Assembly (NCBI GenBank): GCA_934446355.1
Contig: CAKSEC010000007.1
Coordinates: 1 to 64,000, forward strand
Direction: 5' to 3'
Origin: an uncultured Oscillospiraceae bacterium
Lineage (GTDB): Bacteria > Bacillota > Clostridia > Oscillospirales > Ruminococcaceae
Length of the DNA stretch: 64,000 bases
Shown one piece after another: positions 6,936 through 13,291 of this stretch. The notes below the pieces were generated by a model, which worked only from the letters and a program-made list of their open reading frames with translations, was not told the origin of the DNA and ran no database searches. Position 1 is the first letter of the stretch; each line of letters begins with the position of its first letter. The position numbers were made by a program, and so were the translations under genes.

Positions 6936-8606
6936 TCACCTACCTAAAAACCGAGCGAGAATAACAAGTGCAAAGCCGGCGCACAACATAATTACAATAG
7001 GCTCAGGCAACCACCCAAAAAACGCCTGCATAAAAGCTCCGAAGCCCGTTGTTTGCTCTTGCATCCAGCCATAGTAATTATTAAGCGAAATATCCTCATC
7101 GAATATAACACCCTCTGACGTTCCTGCCCCAGAAGAACCACCAGAAGTATTTACATTTACGTTAATGTCTATTGGATCAGCCTTGATCACAATATCACCG
7201 GACACGTCAACCTTACCGCCGACCTTAATTTCGCCAGACACTGAGCCGCCAGATCCACCAGAACCACCACCGTTATCATCACCATCATCAGGATCTTCAA
7301 GATCCGGCAGATCGTAGTCTATAATAAAGTCGCCGAATGAGGAGTTTTTGCCGTTGTCAGGATCGGTTATTGTATAGTCGTAAAAGTTATCGCCCTCGAT
7401 GGTAATATAGTAGTTGTCCGGCACTCTGGACCAATCAACTGCAGTCTGATTTGCCCAAAGCTCGAACGGCGAAGATGAAAGATATGCACCCCAATCGTCG
7501 CCGACCGAGGAATCAGGCGTAAAGGTTGCTGCAGATTTAAGCGTGCTCATGGTCGTTCCGACGGATAGAGAAGATATATCACCATTAAAAAGAGGATCAC
7601 CGCCAGTATTACGATGTATCAGATTGCCAACATAAAAATTACCCACAAAATAGTTGGCGTCGGAATCAAAAGCCTGAATACGCCAGCCTGAATTAGCCTG
7701 CAAATTCAGAGCAATAACCGCAGGACTTAATTCAGCAGAATTAATATTCTTCCATGCCCATGCTCTGCATTCTGATTCAACAATCTGATTATTAAGCAAA
7801 TTGTAAGCGTCGCAATGCAACGTTATATTGTGCTCTTCGTCCGCCGTCTTATAGAAATGATAATAGTACTTACAATAATACGGAGATGATACATCGTCAT
7901 CGGTGACGAACGGCAGCACATATATTCCCTTTGTCCAGCCAGTTCGACCGCCCCAGTCGTATTTGTTCCAGTAGATAGGTATTACTGGATTGGCTGATTT
8001 AGCGTCCTTTAATCCGTAATCATCGTAAGAGCGTTGGTAACTCCATATTATTTGATCTGGAGCTGTTATGGGCATATAGCGGCTATTGTAGTCAGCAGCT
8101 GCTTTCTTCAGATCAGCGGCTGAAATAGTAGCCGGCGAAGATTCACCGGCAAATCGATTATTTCCAGATCCGGTAATATCGATAACATTTACTTCTAACT
8201 CAGACTGTATATTACCATCATCATCTTTATAAACATACCAGATATGCTTACCCCATTCAGCATGAGTGCCTTTACTGCTAAACTTTACACCGTAATCAGA
8301 ACCGTAATTCTCGATGTTGTAAGAACCCCAAACTACAAAAATATCTGTATTAAGCACAAGACACATATAGTTAGTAGCTTCCCAAATAGTAATTGGCTGC
8401 GTTCCTCGTATTAAACCGCTGCCGCCACCAGACACGCTACTCTCGGCGTAAGCGACAACAACCGACATAGCGACCATCACGGTAGCACAGATCACAGATA
8501 ATGCCTTGTTCCAGTGCTTCTTACAAATCGACTTAATGCTTCTTAGACTTATGTAACGACACACGAGCCGCAGGAACTTCTGCGTTATCTTCTTTATTCG
8601 ATACAT
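6936..8606 (-). CDS. pIII-like adsorption protein (secreted, C-terminal anchor)
   Basis: 556 aa from ATG 8606, preceded by GGGAGGAAGAAAA. The signal peptide has a long basic n-region and a hydrophobic core near 36-52 ending AYA. A large ectodomain rich in Tyr, Trp and Asp (55-425) is followed by a Gly/Ser/Asp linker around GGGSGGSGGS, a Val/Asp-rich stretch, and a C-terminal transmembrane helix (EPIVIMLCAGFALVILA) ending RFLGR. Signal peptide, receptor-binding region, glycine linker and C-terminal anchor are the plan of filamentous phage pIII. The receptor is unknown. Its start lies inside the preceding small gene. Confidence 0.8.
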   Translation of the reverse strand: MYRIKKITQKFLRLVCRYISLRSIKSICKKHWNKALSVICATVMVAMSVVVAYAESSVSGGGSGLIRGTQPITIWEATNYMCLVLNTDIFVVWGSYNIENYGSDYGVKFSSKGTHAEWGKHIWYVYKDDDGNIQSELEVNVIDITGSGNNRFAGESSPATISAADLKKAAADYNSRYMPITAPDQIIWSYQRSYDDYGLKDAKSANPVIPIYWNKYDWGGRTGWTKGIYVLPFVTDDDVSSPYYCKYYYHFYKTADEEHNITLHCDAYNLLNNQIVESECRAWAWKNINSAELSPAVIALNLQANSGWRIQAFDSDANYFVGNFYVGNLIHRNTGGDPLFNGDISSLSVGTTMSTLKSAATFTPDSSVGDDWGAYLSSSPFELWANQTAVDWSRVPDNYYITIEGDNFYDYTITDPDNGKNSSFGDFIIDYDLPDLEDPDDGDDNGGGSGGSGGSVSGEIKVGGKVDVSGDIVIKADPIDINVNVNTSGGSSGAGTSEGVIFDEDISLNNYYGWMQEQTTGFGAFMQAFFGWLPEPIVIMLCAGFALVILARFLGR

Positions 8607-8742
8607 TTTTCTTCCTCCCAAATGCAAAATCGTAAAGCAAAACCACAAAGCCAGCAAAGAGCAAAATTATTATAATCGCAAACAATGCAGTAATAACCGC
8701 AGGAATCAAAAATAATAAAGCGTCAACCATTTGAGAATCCAA
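8533..8742 (-). CDS. small phage membrane protein, about 69 aa
   Basis: I choose TTG 8742 because GGAGGTGATTTCG precedes it with normal spacing; the in-frame ATG at 8730 is the alternative. One long hydrophobic stretch (ALLFLIPAVITALFAIIIILLFAGFVVLL) ends in FAFGRKK and a basic, Lys-rich cytoplasmic tail. The AFGR element matches the coat-like proteins upstream. The last 74 nt overlap the adhesin gene and contain its ribosome site. Confidence 0.7.
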   Translation of the reverse strand: MDSQMVDALLFLIPAVITALFAIIIILLFAGFVVLLYDFAFGRKKNVSNKEDNAEVPAARVSLHKSKKH

Positions 8743-8825
8743 CGAAATCACCTCCAATAACCAAAATAAATATGTGGCAAACGATTTTATTTTAACTCGC
8801 ACCGCTTAGACGAGCAGCCGGAACG

Positions 8826-9470
8826 TCAACGTCCTCGCCCGAACGCACCGACAATACGCCTTACATAATAAATCCCGATACCTACAAAAGATACACCGAG
8901 GAAAATAAGCGATAGGGGATTAGTTACGAGAAAAGAAAACAAAGTCCCTAAAAGTGAAAGAAAACTTGTACCTGCGGCAATGATCGAAGTGAAGAGCGAA
9001 TCTACTGATGTATTGCCAGAGGGAACAACAGTCGAACCGCCTCCGGAACCTTCGCTGGAACCAGATCGATAATAAGATTTTGCAGCTGATCCTTTACGTG
9101 AATAGGAGTCAACGCACAGATTGCCGTCAGCGTCGTACCATGCCATAAAGCCGGCTCGACACACAGCATTATCATACTCTTTGTTCTCTGTAGCAACAAC
9201 TGCATACTGTTCTATGAGTGAAGTGCAAGTATACAGTGCAGCAACAGATTCCGGCGTATGAGCTGCGATCTGATCGGCGTCGTAATCGTTATCGATCATA
9301 AACTGGTGTTCGACCTGATATATTACACTTATAAGCGTATCAGTCGTTATCGCCTTAGAACCAACAATTGTAGTATCATAACTTGGAGCAGGCAGAGCCG
9401 CAAAAGCAGCAACGGAAAGGACAAAGCCGCAGATTAGGGCGGCTATAAGAGCAACGATCCTTTTAAGCAT
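8826..9470 (-). CDS. secreted domain fused to a coat-like C-terminal module
   Basis: 214 aa from ATG 9470 (TTAGGAGG upstream). Signal peptide MLKRIVALIAALICGFVLSVAAFA, then a Cys-containing outer domain, a Ser/Gly linker (SGSSEGSGGGS), and a C-terminal module VTNPLSLIFLGVSFVG ... YYVRRIVGAFGRGR. That module is clearly homologous to the 77-aa coat-like protein at 9559-9792 (NPLCLIFLGVTFTG ... YVRRITHAFGRCR). It therefore looks like a coat subunit carrying a natural display domain. Whether it is a minor decorated coat or a pIII accessory is not known. Confidence 0.78.
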   Translation of the reverse strand: MLKRIVALIAALICGFVLSVAAFAALPAPSYDTTIVGSKAITTDTLISVIYQVEHQFMIDNDYDADQIAAHTPESVAALYTCTSLIEQYAVVATENKEYDNAVCRAGFMAWYDADGNLCVDSYSRKGSAAKSYYRSGSSEGSGGGSTVVPSGNTSVDSLFTSIIAAGTSFLSLLGTLFSFLVTNPLSLIFLGVSFVGIGIYYVRRIVGAFGRGR

Positions 9471-9558
9471 AAAACAACCTCCTAAAAATTCAGGCGGCAG
9501 CAAAAAGGAGATAATGCCACCGCCTATAAACAACGTCTCCCGACGTGATCCGGCGAAA

Positions 9559-9792
9559 TCAACGACACCGCCCGAACGCATGAGTAATCCTGCGTACGTA
9601 CCTTATCGCAATACCAGTAAAGGTTACGCCAAGGAAAATCAGGCACAACGGATTTCCTATGCAGAAGTTGCATACCGTTGTAAACAGCTCCAGAAACTTT
9701 GAACTTGCACCAGTAATACCGGTCCAAATAGAATCCATTGACGGAGCGGTCGAAGCGCCAGCTTCGGAAACCAGATTTATCGCATTACCCAT
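9559..9792 (-). CDS. candidate major coat protein, 77 aa
   Basis: Starts at ATG 9792 with GGAGGTGACAAC upstream. A Ser/Thr/Ala-rich N-terminus (no cleavable signal seen), an amphipathic segment, then the helix NPLCLIFLGVTFTGIAI and the basic end YVRRITHAFGRCR, which could contact DNA inside the filament. Size, single helix and C-terminal positive charge fit gVIII-type coat proteins. The lack of a signal peptide recalls Pf3-type coats. Paralogous to the C-termini of the 214-aa and 72-aa neighbours. Confidence 0.75.
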   Translation of the reverse strand: MGNAINLVSEAGASTAPSMDSIWTGITGASSKFLELFTTVCNFCIGNPLCLIFLGVTFTGIAIRYVRRITHAFGRCR

Positions 9793-9796
9793 GTTG

Positions 9797-10015
9797 TCAC
9801 CTCCTCCCAAAACCACAAGCCCAGCGAATAAAAGTAAACGCTATAAGTACTAAGAAAAAGCTCGTTACCAGAATACCAACAGGATTAGTGCAAGCATAAG
9901 AAACTGCACTCTCAAAATAATAGGGAACGTAACCGACAGAATCGGCTATATCCTCCCACATCTGATCATAAGCCTGCTGCATTTCTTCCGGAGAGCTAAA
10001 TTCAGGCTCATCCAT
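9797..10015 (-). CDS. coat-like phage protein, 72 aa
   Basis: An acidic N-terminal half (MDEPEFSSPEEMQQAYDQMWEDI), then a helix NPVGILVTSFFLVLIAFTFI and a basic end RWACGFGRR. The acidic-outside, hydrophobic-middle, basic-inside plan is the classic filamentous coat arrangement. It shares the NP...FGR module with the next two genes. AAAGGTGATG precedes ATG 10015; its stop lies in the ribosome site of the 77-aa gene. Either this or the 77-aa protein is the major coat. Confidence 0.75.
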   Translation of the reverse strand: MDEPEFSSPEEMQQAYDQMWEDIADSVGYVPYYFESAVSYACTNPVGILVTSFFLVLIAFTFIRWACGFGRR

Positions 10016-10021
10016 ACGACA

Positions 10022-10117
10022 TCACCTTTTTTTCCGCTCGATAATCTTACAAATCACGATTGACGCAACACACAAGCCAAGCAGAACGCCGACAATAATC
10101 TGCATTACTAACATCAT
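10022..10117 (-). CDS. pVII/pIX-size phage membrane protein, 31 aa
   Basis: ATG 10117 overlaps the stop of the ssDNA-binding protein gene (ATGA). The 31 residues are one hydrophobic helix (VMQIIVGVLLGLCVASIVI) and the basic tail CKIIERKKR. M13 pVII and pIX are about 33 and 32 aa and occupy the same place just after gene V, so a filament-tip protein is likely. Too short for confident family assignment. Confidence 0.68.
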   Translation of the reverse strand: MMLVMQIIVGVLLGLCVASIVICKIIERKKR

Positions 10118-10371
10118 GACACCTCAAAAATATCAGTTACTTTGCCCTTGAAATTGACGTCAAGCTGTAATTCGTGACCGATCAATGATTCAAGTGATTT
10201 TACCGATACACCAAGCTGATCGCAAAGTGACTGCGATATAAACTTAGAATCAGACTTTTCACCAATAACACGATCATCAGCAAAATTACAATAAAGATTG
10301 ATACCCTTTATTTGAGAGCCGTCTTTCGATGGGAAATCAAGTGGCATAAGCCCTACAAGTTTTACTTTCAT
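10114..10371 (-). CDS. gV-like single-stranded-DNA-binding protein
   Basis: 85 aa, soluble, beta-rich, starting MKVKLVGLMPLDF with a GSQIKGINLYCNF segment. Size and pattern match gene-V-type proteins that coat the phage single strand before extrusion; M13 gV is 87 aa. It precedes the tip and coat genes as in other inoviruses. Its leader contains the pseudoknot-like RNA motif at 10393-10462. In M13, gV protein represses translation by binding mRNA leaders, so autoregulation through this motif is plausible but unproven. Confidence 0.72.
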   Translation of the reverse strand: MKVKLVGLMPLDFPSKDGSQIKGINLYCNFADDRVIGEKSDSKFISQSLCDQLGVSVKSLESLIGHELQLDVNFKGKVTDIFEVS

Positions 10372-10392
10372 TTTGTTACCTTCTTTCTCACT

Positions 10393-10462
10393 GTTCGGGG
10401 CGATCTTCGGCGATATTGCCGTTGGAAGTGGTTTTGTTTATGCTCGCAACCACTAAACGAGC
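10393..10462 (-). promoter_or_regulatory. structured leader motif, copy 2 (before gV-like gene)
   Basis: Minus strand: stem GCTCG/CGAGC around a loop TTTAGTGGTT, a downstream AACCAC able to pair with the loop, then hairpin CGGCAATATCGCCG. The last bases lie 21 nt before the start codon. It matches copy 1 (10921-10988) with compensatory changes in each helix. Confidence 0.65.
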
Positions 10463-10474
10463 AGCCACGCAGGC

Positions 10475-10675
10475 TCATAGATCATTACATTTACGAATTA
10501 AAGCTCGGACATCTGCAATTGAGAGTTTGCCAGAACTGAGCTCATACAGATAATGAAAAACAGCGTGAGTAATAAAATCTTCTACGCTAATATCAATACC
10601 TGTACATTTTATACAATCACGCCAATCGTCAATGTCAGACATCGTTCCATTGCAGAGATCTAAATCGAATATCAT
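10475..10675 (-). CDS. phage protein of unknown function, 66 aa
   Basis: MIFDLDLCNGTMSDIDDWRD start, acidic, probably helical C-terminus (LSIADVRALIRKCNDL), no membrane helix. GAGGAGG lies 7 nt upstream of ATG 10675. It sits between two copies of the structured leader motif as the second gene of the lytic operon. No family is recognised; its early position suggests a replication or regulatory helper. Confidence 0.65.
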   Translation of the reverse strand: MIFDLDLCNGTMSDIDDWRDCIKCTGIDISVEDFITHAVFHYLYELSSGKLSIADVRALIRKCNDL

Positions 10676-10687
10676 AAATGCACCTCC

Positions 10688-10894
10688 TCAGAACTTCTTA
10701 AGAAGTGCCTTATTAAGAAGTGCCTTAAGCTTAGCAATTTCGGATTCAAGATCAGAAATTGCGGCTCTGTTACTCTCATCATCAAGACCGTAAGATGTGA
10801 ATTTTTCGATTAATTCTTTATTCTGCTCAATGGTGCTAACTATACAGCCAGCTAAAGTTACAACTTCCTCGTCGGTCAGATTAATGGTGTTCAT
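10688..10894 (-). CDS. phage protein of unknown function, 68 aa, coiled-coil
   Basis: Starts at ATG 10894 after AAAGGAAAATTGAAT. The N-terminus (NTINLTDEEVVTLAGCIV) is helical. The C-terminus has heptad-like SDLESEIAKLKALLNKALLKKF, so it is likely an oligomer. First gene of the leftward operon, directly below structured leader copy 1. Unrecognised. Confidence 0.65.
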   Translation of the reverse strand: MNTINLTDEEVVTLAGCIVSTIEQNKELIEKFTSYGLDDESNRAAISDLESEIAKLKALLNKALLKKF

Positions 10895-10920
10895 ATTCAA
10901 TTTTCCTTTCTTATTACCCC

Positions 10921-10988
10921 GTTCCGGGCGATTTACGGCGTAATTGCCGTTGGCGGTGGTCTGTTTTTTGTCCCGACCACTAAAGGAC
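10921..10988 (-). promoter_or_regulatory. structured leader motif, copy 1 (first gene of operon)
   Basis: Minus strand: stem GTCC/GGAC enclosing TTTAGTGGTC, with a downstream GACCACC complementary to the loop (H-type pseudoknot), then hairpin CGGCAATTACGCCG. It ends 26 nt before ATG 10894. Copy 2 has different helix bases that still pair. Confidence 0.65.
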
Positions 10989-10997
10989 ACTTTTCTT

Positions 10998-11050
10998 ACA
11001 TGAATAATCATGTTCAAAAAGATTATACATGATTATTCATGTAAAGTCAA
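10998..11050 (-). promoter_or_regulatory. leftward lytic promoter with two mirror-image operators
   Basis: Minus strand TTGACT (11045-11050), 17 bp, TATAAT (11022-11027). Operator ACATGATTATTCATGT (11027-11042) fills the spacer. Its exact reverse complement lies at 10998-11013, downstream of the -10 box. The likely ligand is the repressor encoded at 11148-11396. Confidence 0.82.
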
Positions 11051-11147
11051 CAAAGAAAAAGAAAAATCGTCAATTTATCTAAATGAAGTATAGTGTATTT
11101 GGCGAATTACAACAATTATCATGTTATAATCAAACTGGGTGATGAAA

Positions 11148-11396
11148 ATGACTTATTATGAAAACCTAAGAAATATTCGTGAAGATAGAGGATATACGCA
11201 AAAGCAGATTGCAGAGGTTCTCGAAACAACGCAGCAATATTATTCTGATTACGAAAATGGTAAAAGGGATATTCCGATAAGAGTATACATAATTTTAGCA
11301 AAATTTTATGGAGTTTCGATAGATTACTTAGCAGGGCTAGAAGATAAAACAATAATTAAAAGCAATGTTTCCAAAGAAAAAGCGGATGTTGGCTAA
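11148..11396 (+). CDS. phage repressor, XRE/HTH_3 family
   Basis: 82 aa with the standard XRE helix-turn-helix: RNIREDRGYTQKQIAEVLETTQQYYSDYENGKRDIP, then LAKFYGVSIDYLAGLED. ATG 11148 is preferred (GGGTG 6 nt upstream) over GTG 11139. An extended -10 (TGTTATAAT, 11122-11130) drives it, and an operator half-site (AATTATCATGT) overlaps that promoter, suggesting autoregulation. It is divergent from the lytic operon and should keep the prophage silent by binding the two 16-bp palindromes. Confidence 0.87.
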   Translation: MTYYENLRNIREDRGYTQKQIAEVLETTQQYYSDYENGKRDIPIRVYIILAKFYGVSIDYLAGLEDKTIIKSNVSKEKADVG

Positions 11397-11420
11397 AAGA
11401 ATTTTAGAGGAGAATAAAGA

Positions 11421-11786
11421 ATGAAGCTTAAAGAACACTTCACCGCAGACTATACCAAGCATTTTGTGCTGCAGGAAATAAGCATGATAAAAGGCTACAA
11501 GCTCACGAACGAGACCACAGAAACGCCTGACCTTATCGTCAACAAGATAAACATAGAAATCAATCTCGCCAGTGAAACCGGTCATCAATTCTATAAGGAG
11601 ATAGAGAACAAGTTCACGCCGGAGGCTCTGGACAAGAAGTACATCACCAATTCAAATTACGTCTATGCGGAAAGCGAGCAGGGGGATCAGAAAACGATAG
11701 AAATCAAGATCATGACGAACCGCCACGATCCTGTTGACGTAAAAGCTAAGAAGAAGCTGCTGTATAAGATCAATAAATATACATAA
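11421..11786 (+). CDS. unknown prophage protein, 121 aa
   Basis: A soluble, highly charged (Lys/Glu/Thr-rich) protein beginning MKLKEHFTADYTKHFVLQEI, with strong ribosome site AGAGGAG. It lies 24 nt after the repressor and before a terminator, so it is expressed in the lysogen with the repressor. That position is typical of superinfection-exclusion or lysogenic-conversion genes. No family recognised; function not assigned. Confidence 0.7.
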   Translation: MKLKEHFTADYTKHFVLQEISMIKGYKLTNETTETPDLIVNKINIEINLASETGHQFYKEIENKFTPEALDKKYITNSNYVYAESEQGDQKTIEIKIMTNRHDPVDVKAKKKLLYKINKYT

Positions 11787-11802
11787 TGATTATGCCACAA
11801 GC

Positions 11803-11828
11803 CCCGGAAGTTCTCCGGGTTTTTTTAT
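11803..11828 (+). terminator. terminator after lysogeny genes
   Basis: CCCGGA-AGTTC-TCCGGG followed by TTTTTTTATTT. Confidence 0.85.
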
Positions 11829-11836
11829 TTACCCCC

Positions 11837-11865
11837 TTGACAAATCAATATAAAATAATTATAAT
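11837..11865 (+). promoter_or_regulatory. brnT promoter, apparently leaderless
   Basis: TTGACA (11837-11842), 17 bp, TATAAT (11860-11865). The brnT ATG begins 7 nt after the -10 box, at the expected transcription start, with no room for a ribosome site. Confidence 0.8.
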
Positions 11866-11871
11866 ATAATT

Positions 11872-12162
11872 ATGGAAACGATAAATTTTGAATGGGACGA
11901 GAACAAGAACGACATAAACAAGGTGAAACACGGTATATCATTTGAAGAAGCCCAAACAAGCTTTTATGATGAATGCGCATTGATGATCGACGATCCAGAG
12001 CACTCGGAACAGGAGGAAAGATTTATATTGCTGGGATTAAGCGAAAAAGCTAATTTGCTTGTTGTTTGTCACTGTTACCGTGAATCCGAAACTGTGATTC
12101 GTATTATCTCAGCCAGAAAAGCAACCAAGACCGAGACCAAACAATATTTTGAGTATTTATAG
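11872..12162 (+). CDS. brnT: BrnT-family toxin
   Basis: 96 aa. The N-terminal signature FEWDENKNDINKVKHGISFEEA and C-terminal RIISARKATKTE are characteristic of BrnT ribonuclease toxins, which cleave RNA when freed from BrnA. The promoter is placed so that the mRNA would start at the ATG; a second TATAAT at 11865-11870 does not change this. The antitoxin gene follows after 11 nt with a much stronger ribosome site, which would favour antitoxin synthesis. Likely function is prophage maintenance or phage defence. Confidence 0.9.
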   Translation: METINFEWDENKNDINKVKHGISFEEAQTSFYDECALMIDDPEHSEQEERFILLGLSEKANLLVVCHCYRESETVIRIISARKATKTETKQYFEYL

Positions 12163-12173
12163 GAGGTGTAACT

Positions 12174-12389
12174 ATGTTGCAGGAATACGACTTCAGCAAA
12201 GCAAAGAAGAATCCTTATGCAAAGAAGCTAAAAAGCCAGATAACCATTAACATCGAAAAAACAACTATTGACTATTTCAAGAGACGTGCTGCAGATACGG
12301 GTATACCTTATCAAACCCTAATAAACCTGTATTTGACTGACTGTGCGAAGCAGAACAGAGAAGTCAATGTAGTTTTTGAGAGAAAATAA
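12174..12389 (+). CDS. brnA: BrnA-family antitoxin
   Basis: 71 aa with a ribbon-helix-helix region: ITINIEKTTIDYFKRRAADTGIPYQTLINLYLTDCA. BrnA binds BrnT and represses the operon. TAGGAGGTGTAACT precedes ATG 12174. The arrangement, toxin first and antitoxin second, is the usual brnTA order. A terminator follows at 12417-12442. Confidence 0.88.
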   Translation: MLQEYDFSKAKKNPYAKKLKSQITINIEKTTIDYFKRRAADTGIPYQTLINLYLTDCAKQNREVNVVFERK

Positions 12390-12416
12390 GGCAGGATAAA
12401 AACTGATGTCTTACCG

Positions 12417-12442
12417 CCCCGGAGAACTTCCGGGGTATATTT
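12417..12442 (+). terminator. terminator of brnTA
   Basis: CCCCGGA-GAAC-TTCCGGGG then TATATTTTAT. Confidence 0.8.
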
Positions 12443-12720
12443 TATATTATTAATTAAATCGATTTTTCAAGGGTTTTTGACACAGAATCTAAGGTTGTAA
12501 TGGAAACCCCGTATTACCAGACGGGGTTTCGGAGAACCGCCAGAAAGCCGGTATCCCCCGCCCCCTGCGCCGAAGCGCAGCGGGGGCGGGGGATCTGAGG
12601 ATAAACACGAATAGCCCGGCGATTTGTCGGGCTTTTTTTATGCAGTACGCTGATTGGCGGCAGCGTGATCTGATTTATTCGGAGATTGACAACGCCGTGA
12701 CACGGCGTTGTGCTTGCTGA
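12443..12720. other. hairpin-rich phage intergenic region, candidate origin/packaging signal
   Basis: No gene. Four structures follow one another: GAAACCCCGT/ACGGGGTTTC (12503-12530), a very GC-rich long hairpin with CGAA loop (12553-12594), an intrinsic terminator AGCCCG/CGGGCT plus seven T (12613-12639), and a perfect 11-bp-arm palindrome ACAACGCCGTG-A-CACGGCGTTGT (12689-12711). Filamentous phages keep their replication origins and packaging hairpin in one such region; this is the only candidate in the element. Confidence 0.5.
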
Positions 12721-12981
12721 TTAACGTGAAAACTCTTTTGCTGAGCGGAAAAACTTGCTGATCATGGCGTGATCGAGGTACTGCTGCCGTGCTGCTTCCC
12801 GCTCTGCAGGAGTAGGAGCGGATTTATAATCGGTGAACAGCTTACGTGCTATGAGCTTATCGAGTTTACTGTCCAGCGCGTCTTTAATGCTGCAGGCAAG
12901 ACATTCGTCGGGCTCGTCCTCGCCGAAGTATGCGAGCAGATCGAGGAACAGATCCTCGTCGATCAAGATAGACTTAGACAT
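12721..12981 (-). CDS. mobile-element small protein, 86 aa
   Basis: MSKSILIDEDLFLDLLAYFG ... LFTDYKSAPTPAEREAARQQYLDHAM: acidic and helical, start chosen at ATG 12981 because GGAGGTGATCTCA precedes it. I recognise the pattern as a common but uncharacterised small protein of Firmicutes mobile elements, sometimes labelled complexin-like; no function is known. Coupled to the 23-codon ORF upstream. It faces away from attR and lies alone to the right of the candidate origin. Confidence 0.7.
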   Translation of the reverse strand: MSKSILIDEDLFLDLLAYFGEDEPDECLACSIKDALDSKLDKLIARKLFTDYKSAPTPAEREAARQQYLDHAMISKFFRSAKEFSR

Positions 12982-13045
12982 TGAGATCACCTCCGGCGTC
13001 AGTGTCGAGGATCTCTTCGTCGATCCAGTCGTAATTATCGGGCAT
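12974..13045 (-). CDS. 23-aa coupled leader peptide/small ORF
   Basis: MPDNYDWIDEEILDTDAGGDLNV with ribosome site AAGGAG 9 nt upstream. Its stop TAA overlaps the start codon region of the 86-aa gene (ATGTCTAAG), so translation is probably coupled. Very acidic. Real translation is likely but not certain at this length. Confidence 0.5.
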   Translation of the reverse strand: MPDNYDWIDEEILDTDAGGDLNV

Positions 13046-13069
13046 AAGATCATCTCCTTTTTGATGTAG

Positions 13070-13205
13070 TGACTTTTAATCAGGGTGTCCCGGGTTCGAT
13101 TCCCGGATGAGTCACCATAAAAGCGCACTGTTATGCGGTTTTCCGCAGGCGGTGCGCTTTTGTTTTGCGGCGAAATCGGGCGGGAAAAAAATCAAGGTGT
13201 CTCCA
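13070..13205 (+). repeat. attR: direct repeat of tRNA-Lys 3' half
   Basis: 136 bp matching 2604-2740, without the tRNA 5' half, so no functional tRNA here. It defines the right end of the inovirus. Confidence 0.93.
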
Positions 13206-13239
13206 AAAAAATGTTTTTTGGCACTTATTATACAATGTA

Positions 13240-13268
13240 TTGACAACGTCTTTATAACATGATATAAT
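13240..13268 (+). promoter_or_regulatory. promoter of relB/yoeB-type pair
   Basis: TTGACA, 17 bp, TATAAT; ATG lies 23 bp beyond the -10 box. Confidence 0.85.
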
Positions 13269-13291
13269 GAGATAAGAAAAGGGGTGATAAT

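Larger units (their letters stand above)
2604..13069 (-). mobile_element. integrated filamentous phage (inovirus) prophage, about 10.47 kb
   Basis: The element lies between attL and attR in tRNA-Lys. One leftward operon runs from a repressor-controlled promoter at 11022-11050 to the integrase next to attL. It encodes a gV-like ssDNA-binding protein, tiny single-helix proteins, coat-like proteins ending in FGR, a secreted adhesin with Gly-rich linker and C-terminal anchor, a Zot/pI-type ATPase, Rep_trans-type replication initiator and tyrosine recombinase. Rightward are a repressor, an unknown gene and BrnT/BrnA. This order and gene-size profile is that of inoviruses. No secretin (pIV) gene is present, as expected for a host without an outer membrane. 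All core genes look intact. Confidence 0.88.

Noticed and set aside
8800..8822. Third copy of the pseudoknot leader motif
   Set aside because: Only the first hairpin (CTCG/CGAG) matches; the downstream strand that pairs with the loop is missing.
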